Origin: DAIDKA01 sp963708865
GTDB lineage: Bacteria; Pseudomonadota; Gammaproteobacteria; Steroidobacterales; Steroidobacteraceae
Length of the DNA: 64,000 bases
Assembly: GCA_963708865.1 (NCBI GenBank)
Contig: CAVPUC010000002.1
Location: 1-64,000, forward strand
Reading direction: 5' to 3'
A program made the translations under genes and the position numbers. Every line of letters starts with the position of its first letter. The first letter of the stretch is position 1. Under the pieces are notes generated by a model. That model saw nothing but the letters and a program-made list of their open reading frames with translations. It did not search any database and was not told where the DNA came from. Shown here piece by piece: positions 1 through 8,930 of this stretch.

Positions 1-449
1 TGGATGTCGCGACCCTCAAGGGCCAGGGCAGCGAAGTCGTGCTGTACGAGGTGCTGTGGCAGACCGAGGATGTGACCAGCATGGTGCCGGCCATCGGCAT
101 GAGCAACTCGAACCTGCCGCACCTGCGACTGCGGTTGCAGTTCCAGGATCGGGAAATCATCCTCGATGAGCGCCACCCCGGGGTGGCCATCGGGCGCGCC
201 GAGGACAACGATCTGATCGTCAAGGGCAACCTGATCTCAAGACTGCACGCGCGCATCGAGATCAACCGGCACAAGTTCGTGCTCGTTGACCAGAGCACCA
301 ACGGCACCTTCGTTCAATCCCAGGACGGCGATGAGGCCTTCGTGCGCCGCGACAGCGTGCAGCTGAAGGGCAAGGGCATGATCGGCCTGGGCAAGCTTCC
401 CGAACAGGATGCCCCGCAGACGATTCGTTTCGCCTGCGAGGAGGACTAA
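1..449 (+). CDS. FHA-domain protein, C-terminal part (probable class III adenylate/guanylate cyclase), 5' truncated
   Basis: The reading frame is open from base 3, so the gene starts upstream of the window. The first ~18 visible residues (LKGQGSEVVLYEVLW) resemble the end of class III nucleotide cyclase catalytic domains, which often finish with a 'vYEVLW' strand. A forkhead-associated domain follows: a GRAEDNDL strand, the SRLHARIE motif carrying the conserved Ser-x-x-His, and the STNGTF motif typical of FHA phosphothreonine pockets. The likely role is cyclic-nucleotide synthesis tuned by binding to a phosphothreonine partner. The cyclase part is inferred from a short tail only; the FHA domain is clear. 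The gene is convergent with pckG, with a GC-rich hairpin between them. Confidence 0.75.
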   Translation, partial: DVATLKGQGSEVVLYEVLWQTEDVTSMVPAIGMSNSNLPHLRLRLQFQDREIILDERHPGVAIGRAEDNDLIVKGNLISRLHARIEINRHKFVLVDQSTNGTFVQSQDGDEAFVRRDSVQLKGKGMIGLGKLPEQDAPQTIRFACEED

Positions 450-455
450 GGTTCA

Positions 456-483
456 GGCGCCGCGTCCGGCGCCCCGCGGCGTC
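456..483. terminator. GC-rich hairpin between convergent genes
   Basis: A 9-bp stem including one G-U pair (456-464 with 475-483) and a 10-base loop lies between the FHA gene and pckG, overlapping the pckG stop codon. There is no clear T-run on either side, so it is a candidate bidirectional terminator or 3'-end stabiliser rather than a classical intrinsic terminator. Confidence 0.4.
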
Positions 484-2257
484 AGGCGAGCGCCTGTTCC
501 ACTGCATCCAGGTTCTGCGTCAGCACCGGCGGCAGGCGCGAGCCAAACTGCGCCAGGTACTTGCGGATCTCGCCGACTTCCTTGCGCCACTGTGACTGAT
601 CCACGTTCAGCAGCTCCGTCAGGGCCGCCGGGCTGATGTCCAGCCCCGCGACGTTCAGGTCCTGCGGGCGCGGCAAGGCACCGATGGCCGTGTCGGTGGC
701 GCCGGCCGTGCCGGCGACCCGCTCCAGCATCCAGGCGAGCACCCGCAGGTTGTCGCCGTAGCCCGGCCACAGGAACTTGCCGTCGGCGTCGCGACGGAAC
801 CAGTTCACGTGGAAGATCCTCGGCGGATGTTTGAGTTTCGCGCCGACGTTGAGCCAGTGCTGCCAGTAGTCCCCGTAGTTGTAGCCGCAGAACGGCTGCA
901 TGGCCATCGGATCGCGACGCACGACGCCGACCTTGCCGGTGGCCGCGGCGGTGGTCTCCGAGGCGACCGAGGCCCCGACCAGCACGCCGTGCGCCCAGTC
1001 ACGCGCCTCATAGACCAGCGGGGCGAGCGTGCGGCGACGGCCACCGAAGACGATGGCGGTGATCGGTACGCCCTTGGCGTCCTCGGCGTGCGGGGAGTAG
1101 CCGGGATTGTTGCGGGCGGAAACGGTGAAGCGTGAGTTCGGATGCGCGGCCGGGCCGTGCGCCTTGTCGTAGGGACGCCCCTGCCAGTCGATGACCGGTG
1201 TGCCCTCGTGCAGGCCCTCCCACCACGGCTGATTGTCCGCCGTGAGCGCCACGTTGGTGAACAAGGTGTCGTGGCGGATCATGTCGTAGGCGTTGCGATT
1301 GGTTTCCGGATTGGTGCCTGGCGCGACCCCGAAGTAGCCGGCCTCCGGATTGATGGCCCACAAGCCGGCCGTCCGCTCCCGGATGCAGCCACGCGATGTC
1401 ATCCCCGACCGTGAACACCTTCCAGCCGGGCATGGATTCGGGCGGGATCAGCATCGCGAGGTTGGTCTTGCCGCACGCCGAAGGAAATGCCGCGGCGATG
1501 TAGTGTGTCTCGCCCTTCGGGCTCTGCAGTCCGACGATCAGCATGTGTTCGGCGAGCCAGCCCTCGGTGCGGGCCTGGTAGCTGGCGATGCGCAGTGCAT
1601 GACACTTCTTGCCCAGCAGCGCGTTGCCGCCGTAGCCGGAACCGAAGCTCTCGATGAGCAGCTCCTCCGGGAAGTGCATGATGAAGCGGCGGTTCGGATC
1701 CAGCTCGCCGGTGGAATGCAGACCCTTCACGAATTTCCCGGTGCGGGAGATGAGCTCGAGCGCCGGGCGACCCATGCGGGTCATGATGTGCATGTTCAGC
1801 ACCACATAGGCGCTGTCGGTGATCTCCACGCCATAGCGTGACAGCGGCGAGTCGAGTGGCCCCATGCAATAGGGCACCACGTACAGGGTGCGGCCCTTCA
1901 TGCAGCCGGCGAACAGCGCGCGCATCTTCTCGTGCGCCTCGCTGGGCGCCATCCAGTGGTTGTTCGGGCCGGCGTCCTCCTTGTTGCGGGTACACACAAA
2001 GGTCAGATGCTCGACGCGCGCGACATCCGACGGATTGGAGCGGGCGAGATGGCAGCCCGGGAAGTGTGTCTGATTAAGCTCCGAGAGCTCGCCACGCTGG
2101 CCTCAAGCTCCGCGGTGAGCCGCGCCATCTCTTCCTCGGATCCTTCGCACCAATACACCGAGGTAGGCTCGGTGAGGTGGCGGACCGACTCCACCCAGTC
2201 GGTGACTTGGGGGCAAAGTTTCGACAGCGGCAGGATCGCGTGCGGGGCAGTGGCCAT
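482..2257 (-). CDS. pckG: Phosphoenolpyruvate carboxykinase (GTP), interrupted by two frame changes
   Basis: Converts oxaloacetate + GTP to phosphoenolpyruvate + GDP + CO2, the first committed step of gluconeogenesis. Three consecutive frames together give a full-length (~590 aa) GTP-type enzyme: an N-terminal part starting MATAPHAILPL, a middle part with CTRNKEDAGPNNHW, the P-loop region AFPSACGKTNLAML and the GDDIAW motif, and a C-terminal part with NPEAGYFGVAPGTN and CGYNYGDYWQHWL. The frame changes near 2088-2094 (one base missing) and 1361-1364 (one base extra), and conserved protein continues directly across both. This points to sequencing errors or very recent mutation rather than an old pseudogene. 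The upstream gap to 2443 is AT-richer and probably holds divergent promoters for pckG and the helicase gene. Confidence 0.88.
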
Positions 2258-2443
2258 GCGTTTCAGTCCTTATGAATTCACTTTATTCAATTCGCAACGG
2301 CACGGGGGGATTGGCCGGCGACGCGAGCAATACATTAACCTTTCAATTATATAGTGGGCTTCTGGCCGCTTCCGGCAATCATGCAACTTTTGTCGTGCGA
2401 GTGCAGCATCGGCATTCCCGTTCTGTCATACCCTCCACAAGCC

Positions 2444-4405
2444 GTGACTCAAGAAACTGATTTACAAGAGATTTTTGACGCCAGTGGCAGCCTTGCCAGG
2501 GCCTTGAAAGGGTTTGTCCCGCGTCACCAGCAATTGCATATGGCGCAACGCGTCGCGGATGCTCTGGGGGAGCGGCGCATGCTGGTCATCGAAGCGGGCA
2601 CCGGCACCGGCAAGACCTTCGGCTACCTGGTACCGGTCTTGATGTCGGGTCTGCGGGTGCTGGTCTCAACCGGCACCCGAACCTTGCAGGACCAGCTGTA
2701 CGACAAGGATCTGCCCCTGCTGAGCGGGGCGCTCGGCCTGCCGGTGCACGTGGCCGTGCTCAAGGGCCGCGGCAACTACCTGTGCCTGCATCGGCTGGAA
2801 CAGACGCAATTGCAGCAAGGCCTGCGCGGCGGCGGCCTGCTGCCCGAAACCTCCGCCGGCATGGCCGACCGGCTCATCGACTGGGCCGCCCGCACCGGCA
2901 GTGGCGATCTGTCCGAGGTGCCCGACTTCGCCGACTCCCATCCGTTGTGGCCCCAGATCACCTCCACCCGAGACAACTGCCTGGGGCAACGCTGTCCGCA
3001 GTTCGGTCGCTGTCATCTGGTGAAGGCTCGGCGCGAAGCACAGGAAGCGCAGGTGGTGATCGTCAACCATCACCTGCTGCTCGCGGATCTGACCCTGAAG
3101 GAGGATGGCTTCGGGGATGTACTGGGTAGCGCCGATGCCGTCGTGATTGATGAGGCCCACCAGCTGCCGGACCTTGCCATGCAGTTCTTTGGCGCAAGCT
3201 GCGGCGCGCGCGGTCTGACCCAGGTGCTCAATGCCGTGCGCGCCGAGCACAAGTCAGCGGAGTCGGGCATGACCTTCGCCCTGACCGCGGTCGAGGAGAG
3301 CGTGAGTGGGCTCGCCGCGGCGCTGCCGTCGCGGGCAGGGCGCATTCCCTGGGAGGAGTGCTCCGCTGAACTCACCGAGCGCACCGCGGATCTGGCGCAC
3401 GCGATGTCGGCGTTGGCCGGCGAGCTCGAATCCTTGCCGGAGGACAGCAGCGCCAAAGGCCTCACCGGCCGGGTCATGGAGATGGCGGCGCAGCTCACGC
3501 GCATCGCCGCGGTGACGGAGATCGAGGGCGCGCGATCGGTCGAGCTGGGTGCGCGCGGCTTCATCCTGCACCTCCTGCCCTTTGAAGTCGCCAAGCGCTT
3601 CCAGGGCCAGGTGCAGGCGCGGCGCAGCGCCTGGATCTTCACCTCGGCGACGCTGTCCGTGGGGGAGGACTTCAGTCATTTCACATCCCGTCTGGGGCTT
3701 GCGGAGGCCGAGACGGTCCGTATTCCCAGTCCCTTCGACTTTGAACGCCAAAGCATGCTGTGGCTGCCGCCGGGTCTGCCGGAGCCTGCCTCGCCTGACT
3801 TCGTGAGCGCGCTGCTGGAGGCGAGCTTGCCGCTCATCGATGCGGCGCGCGGCGGCGCCTTCATCCTCTTCACCAGTCATCGCGCCTTGGGCGAGGCGGC
3901 GATGCGCCTGCGCGCCCTGTGGAGCGCCGCGGGTCGCCGCTACCGCCTGTTTGTCCAGGGCGAGGCGCCCCGCGAACAACTGTTGCGCGGCTTTCGCGAG
4001 GACGGTGATGCGGTGCTGCTGGGCACGGCCAGCTTCTGGGAAGGCGTCGATGTGCAGGGAACCGCGTTGCGGCTGGTCATCATCGAGAAGCTGCCCTTCG
4101 CCTCACCCGAGGATCCGATCGTCAAGGCGCGGGTGGAACATATCCAGCGCCACGGCGGCAATCCCTTCAAGGACTACCAGCTGCAGGAGGCCGCACTGAC
4201 CCTGCGCCAAGGGGTCGGGCGCCTCATTCGCAGTGAGGCCGATTACGGGGCGGTGATGATCGGCGATCGGCGGCTCACGACCCGACCCTACGGCCGCACG
4301 TTGCTGGCCGCCTTGCCGCCGATGCGACGCGCCGCCTCCCTCGCGGAAGTGTCGACGTTTCTCACCCGGCATGCGCCACGGCGCAAGGCCGAGGCGGTGA
4401 CTTGA
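2444..4405 (+). CDS. yoaA: ATP-dependent DNA helicase, YoaA/DinG family (XPD-like, Fe-S)
   Basis: A superfamily 2 helicase expected to unwind DNA 5'-3' during repair and replication restart. Walker A (EAGTGTGKT, residues ~50-58) and the DEAH box (~236-239) are intact. Between them lie cysteines consistent with the 4Fe-4S ligands (YLC and DNCLGQRCPQFGRC). The C-terminal helicase lobe carries GTASFWEGVDV and ends with a QGVGRLIRS motif. I chose the GTG at 2444 (VTQETDLQEIF); the open frame extends 30 codons further upstream but that stretch looks non-coding. The gene overlaps the TTG start of tsaB (TTGA). In many gammaproteobacteria yoaA sits beside tsaB, which supports YoaA over DinG. Confidence 0.88.
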   Translation: MTQETDLQEIFDASGSLARALKGFVPRHQQLHMAQRVADALGERRMLVIEAGTGTGKTFGYLVPVLMSGLRVLVSTGTRTLQDQLYDKDLPLLSGALGLPVHVAVLKGRGNYLCLHRLEQTQLQQGLRGGGLLPETSAGMADRLIDWAARTGSGDLSEVPDFADSHPLWPQITSTRDNCLGQRCPQFGRCHLVKARREAQEAQVVIVNHHLLLADLTLKEDGFGDVLGSADAVVIDEAHQLPDLAMQFFGASCGARGLTQVLNAVRAEHKSAESGMTFALTAVEESVSGLAAALPSRAGRIPWEECSAELTERTADLAHAMSALAGELESLPEDSSAKGLTGRVMEMAAQLTRIAAVTEIEGARSVELGARGFILHLLPFEVAKRFQGQVQARRSAWIFTSATLSVGEDFSHFTSRLGLAEAETVRIPSPFDFERQSMLWLPPGLPEPASPDFVSALLEASLPLIDAARGGAFILFTSHRALGEAAMRLRALWSAAGRRYRLFVQGEAPREQLLRGFREDGDAVLLGTASFWEGVDVQGTALRLVIIEKLPFASPEDPIVKARVEHIQRHGGNPFKDYQLQEAALTLRQGVGRLIRSEADYGAVMIGDRRLTTRPYGRTLLAALPPMRRAASLAEVSTFLTRHAPRRKAEAVT

Positions 4406-5092
4406 AGCTACTCGCGCTCGATACCGCCACCGAGATCTGTTCGGTCGCGCTCCTGATCGAGGATGCGCTCCTGGCGCGCGAACTGCCGCCGGGGCCCGGA
4501 CACTCCGCGCACCTGCTGACGCTGGTGCAGGCGGTGCTCACCGAGGCGGGGATCACGTTGGCTGATCTGGACGGCATCGCCTTCGGGCGCGGCCCGGGCG
4601 GCTTCACGGGCGTGCGGCTGGCGGCGAGCGTGACCCAGGGTCTGGCCTACGGGGCGGGGCTGCCGGTGATCGCGGTGTCGGATCTGCTCGCGGTCGCCCA
4701 GCAGGCGTTGGATCTGGCGCCGGCCGCGCGCAGTGTCCTGGTGTGCAACGATGCGCGCATGCAGGAGGTGTACTGGACCTGCGCCGCGCGCGGGCCGGCG
4801 GGCCTTGCGATGCCGGCAGGGCCCGAACAGGTGGGGCCGCCCGACACTGTTCATGCTACCGCTTGAGCTTGCCGAACCCGTGGCCGGGGCGGGGCGGGGA
4901 TTGGCCCTGTGGCCCTCGATCGGGGAGCGGCTGGGCCTCAAACTGGATCCGGTGCAGACCCAGCTTCTGCCCCGGGCGCGGGAAATCGTGCGGCTGGCGG
5001 TCCCTGCCTGGCGGGCGGGTCTTGGGGTTGGGCCGGAGCAGGCCGTTCCGGTTTATCTGCGCAATGACGTCGCGAAACCGTCACGAAAGTGA
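4402..5092 (+). CDS. tsaB: tRNA threonylcarbamoyladenosine biosynthesis protein TsaB, one frameshift
   Basis: TsaB is the ASKHA-fold partner of TsaD in making the t6A37 modification of ANN-decoding tRNAs. The first ~150 residues read MKLLALDTATE, then GPGHSAHL and GRGPGGFTGVRL, all hallmarks of TsaB. The frame then changes near 4840-4858 (equivalent to one extra base). The remaining ~75 residues, including LALWPSIGERLGL, AREIVRLA and the C-terminal PVYLRNDVA, continue in the next frame to the stop at 5092. Translation starts at a TTG overlapping the helicase stop codon, suggesting translational coupling. The 3' end overlaps a Pho-box-like element that precedes phoB. As t6A synthesis is normally essential, the frameshift is likely a sequence error. 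Confidence 0.85.
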
Positions 5093-5106
5093 CACACAAT
5101 GGACAA
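5078..5106 (+). promoter_or_regulatory. Candidate Pho box upstream of phoB
   Basis: Three 7-base units at exact 11-bp spacing, CCGTCAC (5078), GTGACAC (5089) and TGGACAA (5100), are separated by 4-base A-rich spacers (GAAA, ACAA). PhoB binds tandem 11-bp repeats of the CTGTCAT type. The match is weaker than that before pstS, but position (59 bp before phoB) and periodicity fit autoregulation. Confidence 0.5.
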
Positions 5107-5164
5107 CGTCATGATTCTGCAATGAACCGGGACTGTAATACTCCCCGGGAAACACTCAAAGACC

Positions 5165-5860
5165 ATGTCAGCCAAACAAGTATTGATCGTCGAGGATGAA
5201 CGGCCGATTCGCGAGATGATCGCCTTCGGCCTCAAACGCGCGGGCTTCGAGGTGCGCGAGGCCGAGGATTGCCGCGCCGCCCGGGCGCTGCTCGCCGACC
5301 GCCGGCCGGATCTGGTGCTGGTGGACTGGATGCTCCCGGACATGAGCGGGCTGGAGCTGACCCGCGCCCTCAAGCGCGATCGGGAAACGCGCGAAGTGCC
5401 CATCATCATGCTGACGGCCCGCTCCGAGGAAGGCGACAAGGTCGCAGGTCTGGAGGGCGGCGCCGACGACTATGTCACCAAGCCGTTTTCCCCCCGGGAG
5501 CTGCTGGCCCGGATCAACGCCGTGCTGCGGCGCGTCGGACCCGCCGGTGAGGGCGAACGGATCGATTTCGAAGGCCTGGCCCTTGACCAGGCCAGTCACC
5601 GCGTCCTCATCGATGAGATGACCGTGCCGCTCGGCCCCACCGAGTATCGGATGCTGGAGTTCTTCATGACGCACCCGGAGCGGGTGTACACCCGCGATCA
5701 GCTGCTCGATCGCATCTGGGGCGGCAACGTCTATGTCGAGGAGCGCACCATCGACGTTCACATCCGTCGCCTGCGCAAGGCGCTCGAGGAATTCGGGTAC
5801 GATCGCTTCATCCAGACCGTCCGCGGTTCCGGATATCGATTTTCAGCCCGTACGGCCTGA
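5165..5860 (+). CDS. phoB: Phosphate regulon response regulator PhoB
   Basis: An OmpR-family response regulator that activates phosphate-starvation genes when phosphorylated by PhoR. The receiver domain shows the acidic pair (VEDE), the phosphoacceptor Asp in VLVDWMLPD (~residue 54), the conserved T in MLTAR and the K in VTKPFSPREL. The C-terminal winged-helix domain carries GPTEYRMLEFFM and the recognition helix region VEERTIDVHIRRLRKAL. Its length of 231 aa matches PhoB. It lies 27 bp upstream of phoR, and a candidate Pho box precedes it. Confidence 0.95.
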   Translation: MSAKQVLIVEDERPIREMIAFGLKRAGFEVREAEDCRAARALLADRRPDLVLVDWMLPDMSGLELTRALKRDRETREVPIIMLTARSEEGDKVAGLEGGADDYVTKPFSPRELLARINAVLRRVGPAGEGERIDFEGLALDQASHRVLIDEMTVPLGPTEYRMLEFFMTHPERVYTRDQLLDRIWGGNVYVEERTIDVHIRRLRKALEEFGYDRFIQTVRGSGYRFSARTA

Positions 5861-5887
5861 CCGCAAGTCCGCAGGTGTAGCGTTCGC

Positions 5888-7222
5888 ATGTCGAGTGGCT
5901 TTCAAGTCGGCCTGTTCATAGTCTTAAGACTGCTGGCGGCGGCCGCGCTCGGGCTGCTGTTGGGTTGGCCGCTGGGCAGTCCCTGGGCGGGCTTGAGTCT
6001 CGCCTGCGGCACCTATCTGTGCTGGCAGCTCATCACCCTGTTCCGCGTCGAGTGGTGGGTGCGCCATCGCGGCTTCGCGGAGCCGCCGGATATCGGCGGC
6101 CCGTGGGGCGAGATCATCACCCAGATCGTGCGCCTGCACCGCCGCAAGCGCTTCCACAAGCAGCGCTTCGTGCAGCTGTTCCGCCAGATCCAGCGCTCCA
6201 CCGCGGCATTGCCGGACGGTGTGGTCATCCTCAATGACCTGCGCGAGATCGTCTGGTTCAACCGCATGGCGGGTCAGCTGCTGTTCCTGCGCCGGCCCGC
6301 GGATCTGGGCCTGCGCATCGACAATCTGGTGCGCCAGCCGGATTTCGTGCGGTATCTGAATTCCGAGCAGTTCGTCAATCCGGTCATCGTGCGAGGCGGC
6401 AAGGGGGATCACCTGTATCTGTCGCTGCAGGTGGTGCCGTACGGGGAGGGCCAGCAGCTCTTGCTGGTGCGCGATGTCTCGCGCCAGATGCGTCTGGAGG
6501 CCATGCGCAAGGACTTCGTGGCGAACGCCTCGCATGAGCTGCGCTCGCCACTGACGGTGATCTCCGGGTACCTGGAGACCCTGAGCCAGGACCCGCTGCT
6601 GGACGTTGACCTGCAAGGACCGATCGGTGAGATGCGCCGCCAGTCCGAACGCATGACGACCATCATCACCGAACTCTTGGAGCTGTCGCGGCTGGAGGCG
6701 GCGCAGGAGGAGATCGATTCGACGCCGGTGGATGTCAGCGCGATCGTCGCCATGCTGCGCAAGGATGTGCTCGCACGCGCCGAACACCCCGAGGAGGTGC
6801 GGGTGCGGGTCGAATCCGATGCCATGCTCACCGGCAACGAGTCCGAAATCCATTCGGCTTTCTCGAACCTGGTGGACAACGCCGCCAAATACACCCCGAG
6901 TTCCGGCTCGATCGAAATCGGCTGGCGCGTCGATGCCGAAGGCGGGCATTTCTGGGTGACGGATACCGGCATCGGCATTCACGCCGACCACATGCCGCGG
7001 CTGACCGAGCGGTTCTATCGCGTCGATGCCGGCCGCGGCCGCGACACTGGCGGCTCCGGGCTCGGCCTTGCGATCGTCAAGCATGTGCTGCAACGGCATG
7101 GCGCCACGCTGGAAATTGCTAGCGTCCAGGGTCGTGGCAGTACCTTCACCTGTCACTTCCCGCCCGAGCGGCTGTGCGCGCCGGTGATGCTGCGCGAAGA
7201 GGGTCGTTCGGCGACCGCCTAA
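5888..7222 (+). CDS. phoR: Phosphate regulon sensor histidine kinase PhoR
   Basis: A membrane sensor kinase that phosphorylates PhoB under low phosphate and dephosphorylates it under repression by Pst/PhoU. Two close N-terminal hydrophobic segments (residues ~5-50) form the short membrane anchor typical of PhoR without a large periplasmic domain. A PAS-like region follows (~100-200), then the H-box ASHELRSPLTVISGYLE with the phospho-His near residue 215, an N-box FSNLVDNAAKYTP, and the G-boxes DTGIGI and GGSGLGLAIVKH. It ends shortly before the next Pho-box-like element. Confidence 0.94.
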   Translation: MSSGFQVGLFIVLRLLAAAALGLLLGWPLGSPWAGLSLACGTYLCWQLITLFRVEWWVRHRGFAEPPDIGGPWGEIITQIVRLHRRKRFHKQRFVQLFRQIQRSTAALPDGVVILNDLREIVWFNRMAGQLLFLRRPADLGLRIDNLVRQPDFVRYLNSEQFVNPVIVRGGKGDHLYLSLQVVPYGEGQQLLLVRDVSRQMRLEAMRKDFVANASHELRSPLTVISGYLETLSQDPLLDVDLQGPIGEMRRQSERMTTIITELLELSRLEAAQEEIDSTPVDVSAIVAMLRKDVLARAEHPEEVRVRVESDAMLTGNESEIHSAFSNLVDNAAKYTPSSGSIEIGWRVDAEGGHFWVTDTGIGIHADHMPRLTERFYRVDAGRGRDTGGSGLGLAIVKHVLQRHGATLEIASVQGRGSTFTCHFPPERLCAPVMLREEGRSATA

Positions 7223-7258
7223 AGCTTGTGCGGCGCGCTTCAGAAAAGGTTCGCGCTG

Positions 7259-7276
7259 CTGTCACACAACGGACAT
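7259..7276 (+). promoter_or_regulatory. Candidate Pho box upstream of the PlcP-like phosphoesterase
   Basis: CTGTCAC (7259-7265) and CGGACAT (7270-7276) are spaced 11 bp apart with an ACAA spacer, the half-site arrangement recognised by PhoB. The element lies 49 bp before the start codon at 7326 in the phoR-phosphoesterase gap. Confidence 0.55.
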
Positions 7277-7325
7277 CGCCATCTCCGAGGCTGACGCTCT
7301 GGCTATAGGTCACGCGCGGAGTCTT

Positions 7326-8129
7326 ATGAGAAGCAAGGAAAAGGAGCGCCGGCACCAGGTGCGGACCTTGTTCCTGTCGGATATCCACCTGGGATTCAAG
7401 CGCGCACGAACCCGGGAGCTGCTCGCGTTCCTGCGGGGTATCGACGCCGACACCATCGTGCTGGGGGGCGACATCATCGATGCGCTGAGTCTCGCCAAGC
7501 GCTTCTACTGGAGCGATGAACACACGCAGGTGCTGCGGCTGCTGCTCGCGCGGCGCCGCGCCGGGGTGCGGCTGGTGTACTTGCCGGGCAATCATGACGC
7601 CTCGGTGGCGGTGTTCGTGGAGATGCTTCAGGGCCAGATCGAAGTGCACCGCGAGTGGGTGTACTGCAGCGCTCGCGGGCAGCGCTATCTGGTGCTGCAC
7701 GGGGATCAGTTCGATGCGGACATGGCGTGTCCGGCGTGGCTTTACTGGATCGGCGACCGGCTGTACGAGGCCACCTTGCTGTACAACCACCGCGTGAATG
7801 ACCTGCGACGCCTGTTCGGCGTGCCCTACCGGCCGCAGACCGAGCAGCTGAAAATGTCCCTCGGCAGCAGCGCCCGCTTCATCCGCAAATTCGAGCAGGT
7901 CGCGGTCGCCCAGGCGCGTGAACAAGGCTACGACGGCGTGATCTGTGGCCATATCCATCGCGCCAATCTGTGCCGGATCGAGGGGCTGCTCTATGCCAAC
8001 ACCGGGGACTGGGTGGAGTCGTGTTCGGCCCTGGTGGAGACCCGCGCCGGGGAGATGCAGCTGCTGCGCTGGCCCACCGGCCCCGTGGCGAGCGTCGCTG
8101 TGGTACCGCTGCTCGCCGATGCCGCTTAA
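7326..8129 (+). CDS. Calcineurin-like metallophosphoesterase, PlcP-like phospholipase C candidate (LpxH superfamily)
   Basis: The metallophosphoesterase motifs are all present in order: LSDIHLG (~residues 17-23), GGDIID, LPGNHD, HGDQFD and CGHIHRA, ending in a GDWVESC segment. Automatic annotation would often name this UDP-2,3-diacylglucosamine diphosphatase (LpxH). However, the pattern DADTI..GGDIID, the GVRLVYLPGNHD core, the RYLVLHGDQFD strand and the GDWVESCSALVE tail, as I remember the families, resemble PlcP. That is the PhoB-regulated phospholipase C of Sinorhizobium meliloti and marine bacteria, which removes phospholipid head groups in phosphate starvation. A candidate Pho box and the position between phoR and phoU support that reading. 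Substrate is not proven by sequence. A GTG at 7359 (VRTLFLSD) is an alternative start. Confidence 0.75.
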   Translation: MRSKEKERRHQVRTLFLSDIHLGFKRARTRELLAFLRGIDADTIVLGGDIIDALSLAKRFYWSDEHTQVLRLLLARRRAGVRLVYLPGNHDASVAVFVEMLQGQIEVHREWVYCSARGQRYLVLHGDQFDADMACPAWLYWIGDRLYEATLLYNHRVNDLRRLFGVPYRPQTEQLKMSLGSSARFIRKFEQVAVAQAREQGYDGVICGHIHRANLCRIEGLLYANTGDWVESCSALVETRAGEMQLLRWPTGPVASVAVVPLLADAA

Positions 8130-8168
8130 GTCGCTGGCCGCAGGCTGACATTGGGCTATTATCCGCAT

Positions 8169-8918
8169 ATGGAAACCGCCGACCTCTCACACCATATTTC
8201 CCGCCGCTTCAATGAAGACCTGGAACGGGTGCGCAACCGGGTGCTGGCCATGGGCGGATTCGTCGAGCAGCAATTGCAGAAGGCGATCTCGGCGCTGGTC
8301 GAGGGCGACAGTTCCCTGGGCGAAGCGGTGGCCATGGATGACTTCAAGGTCAACAACATGGAGATGACCATCGACGAGGAGTGCAGCCGCATCCTCGCCA
8401 CCCGCCAGCCCGCGGCCGGGGACCTGCGGGTGATCGTGGCCATCATCAAGACCATCACGGACCTGGAACGGATCGGCGATGAGGGCGAAAAAATCGGCTA
8501 TATCGCCTCGCGCCTGGCGACCATGGAGCGCCCGGCGGACAAGTACCGCGAGATCAAACATCTCGGCCGACTGGTGCAGGACATGGTGCATGGCGCGCTC
8601 GATGCCTTTGCACGCATGGACGCGGAGGCCGCACTCCAGGTGGCCCGCCAGGACATCGCGGTGGACGAGGAGTACGAGTCGATCCAGCGCCAGACCATCA
8701 CCTTCATGCTGGAGGATCCGCGCACCATCCGCCGCCACCTGGATGTGATGTGGGTGGTGCGCTCGCTCGAGCGCATCGGGGATCACGCCAAGAACATCGG
8801 CGAATACGTCATCTACATGGTGCACGGCCGCGATGTGCGTCATACGGATCTGGCCGATGTGGAGCGCGAACTGCGCGGTGAGATGGGCAACGGCAGTGCC
8901 GGCGGATCAAGCCCCTAG
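8169..8918 (+). CDS. phoU: Phosphate signalling protein PhoU (first copy)
   Basis: PhoU links the Pst transporter to PhoR and keeps the Pho regulon off when phosphate is plentiful. The protein has the two-repeat three-helix architecture: METADLSHHISRRFNEDLERVR opens the first bundle, and metal-binding E/D motifs appear in both repeats (DLERIGDEGEKIG and SLERIGDHAKNIGEYVIYM). Its 249-residue length is normal for PhoU. I start it at the ATG at 8169 (METAD), not at the in-frame GTG 18 bp upstream. It follows the PlcP-like gene by 39 bp and precedes dsbB by 12 bp, so the three may be cotranscribed. A second, more divergent PhoU lies at 15527. Confidence 0.93.
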   Translation: METADLSHHISRRFNEDLERVRNRVLAMGGFVEQQLQKAISALVEGDSSLGEAVAMDDFKVNNMEMTIDEECSRILATRQPAAGDLRVIVAIIKTITDLERIGDEGEKIGYIASRLATMERPADKYREIKHLGRLVQDMVHGALDAFARMDAEAALQVARQDIAVDEEYESIQRQTITFMLEDPRTIRRHLDVMWVVRSLERIGDHAKNIGEYVIYMVHGRDVRHTDLADVERELRGEMGNGSAGGSSP

Positions 8919-8930
8919 TATCATCGCTCC

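Noticed and set aside
482..2257. pckG as an ancient pseudogene
   Set aside because: Motifs are intact on both sides of the two frame changes and similar lesions occur in essential genes, so error or very recent change is more likely.
7326..8129. Simple LpxH annotation
   Set aside because: The family motifs and the Pho-linked context fit PlcP at least as well, so LpxH is kept only as an alternative.
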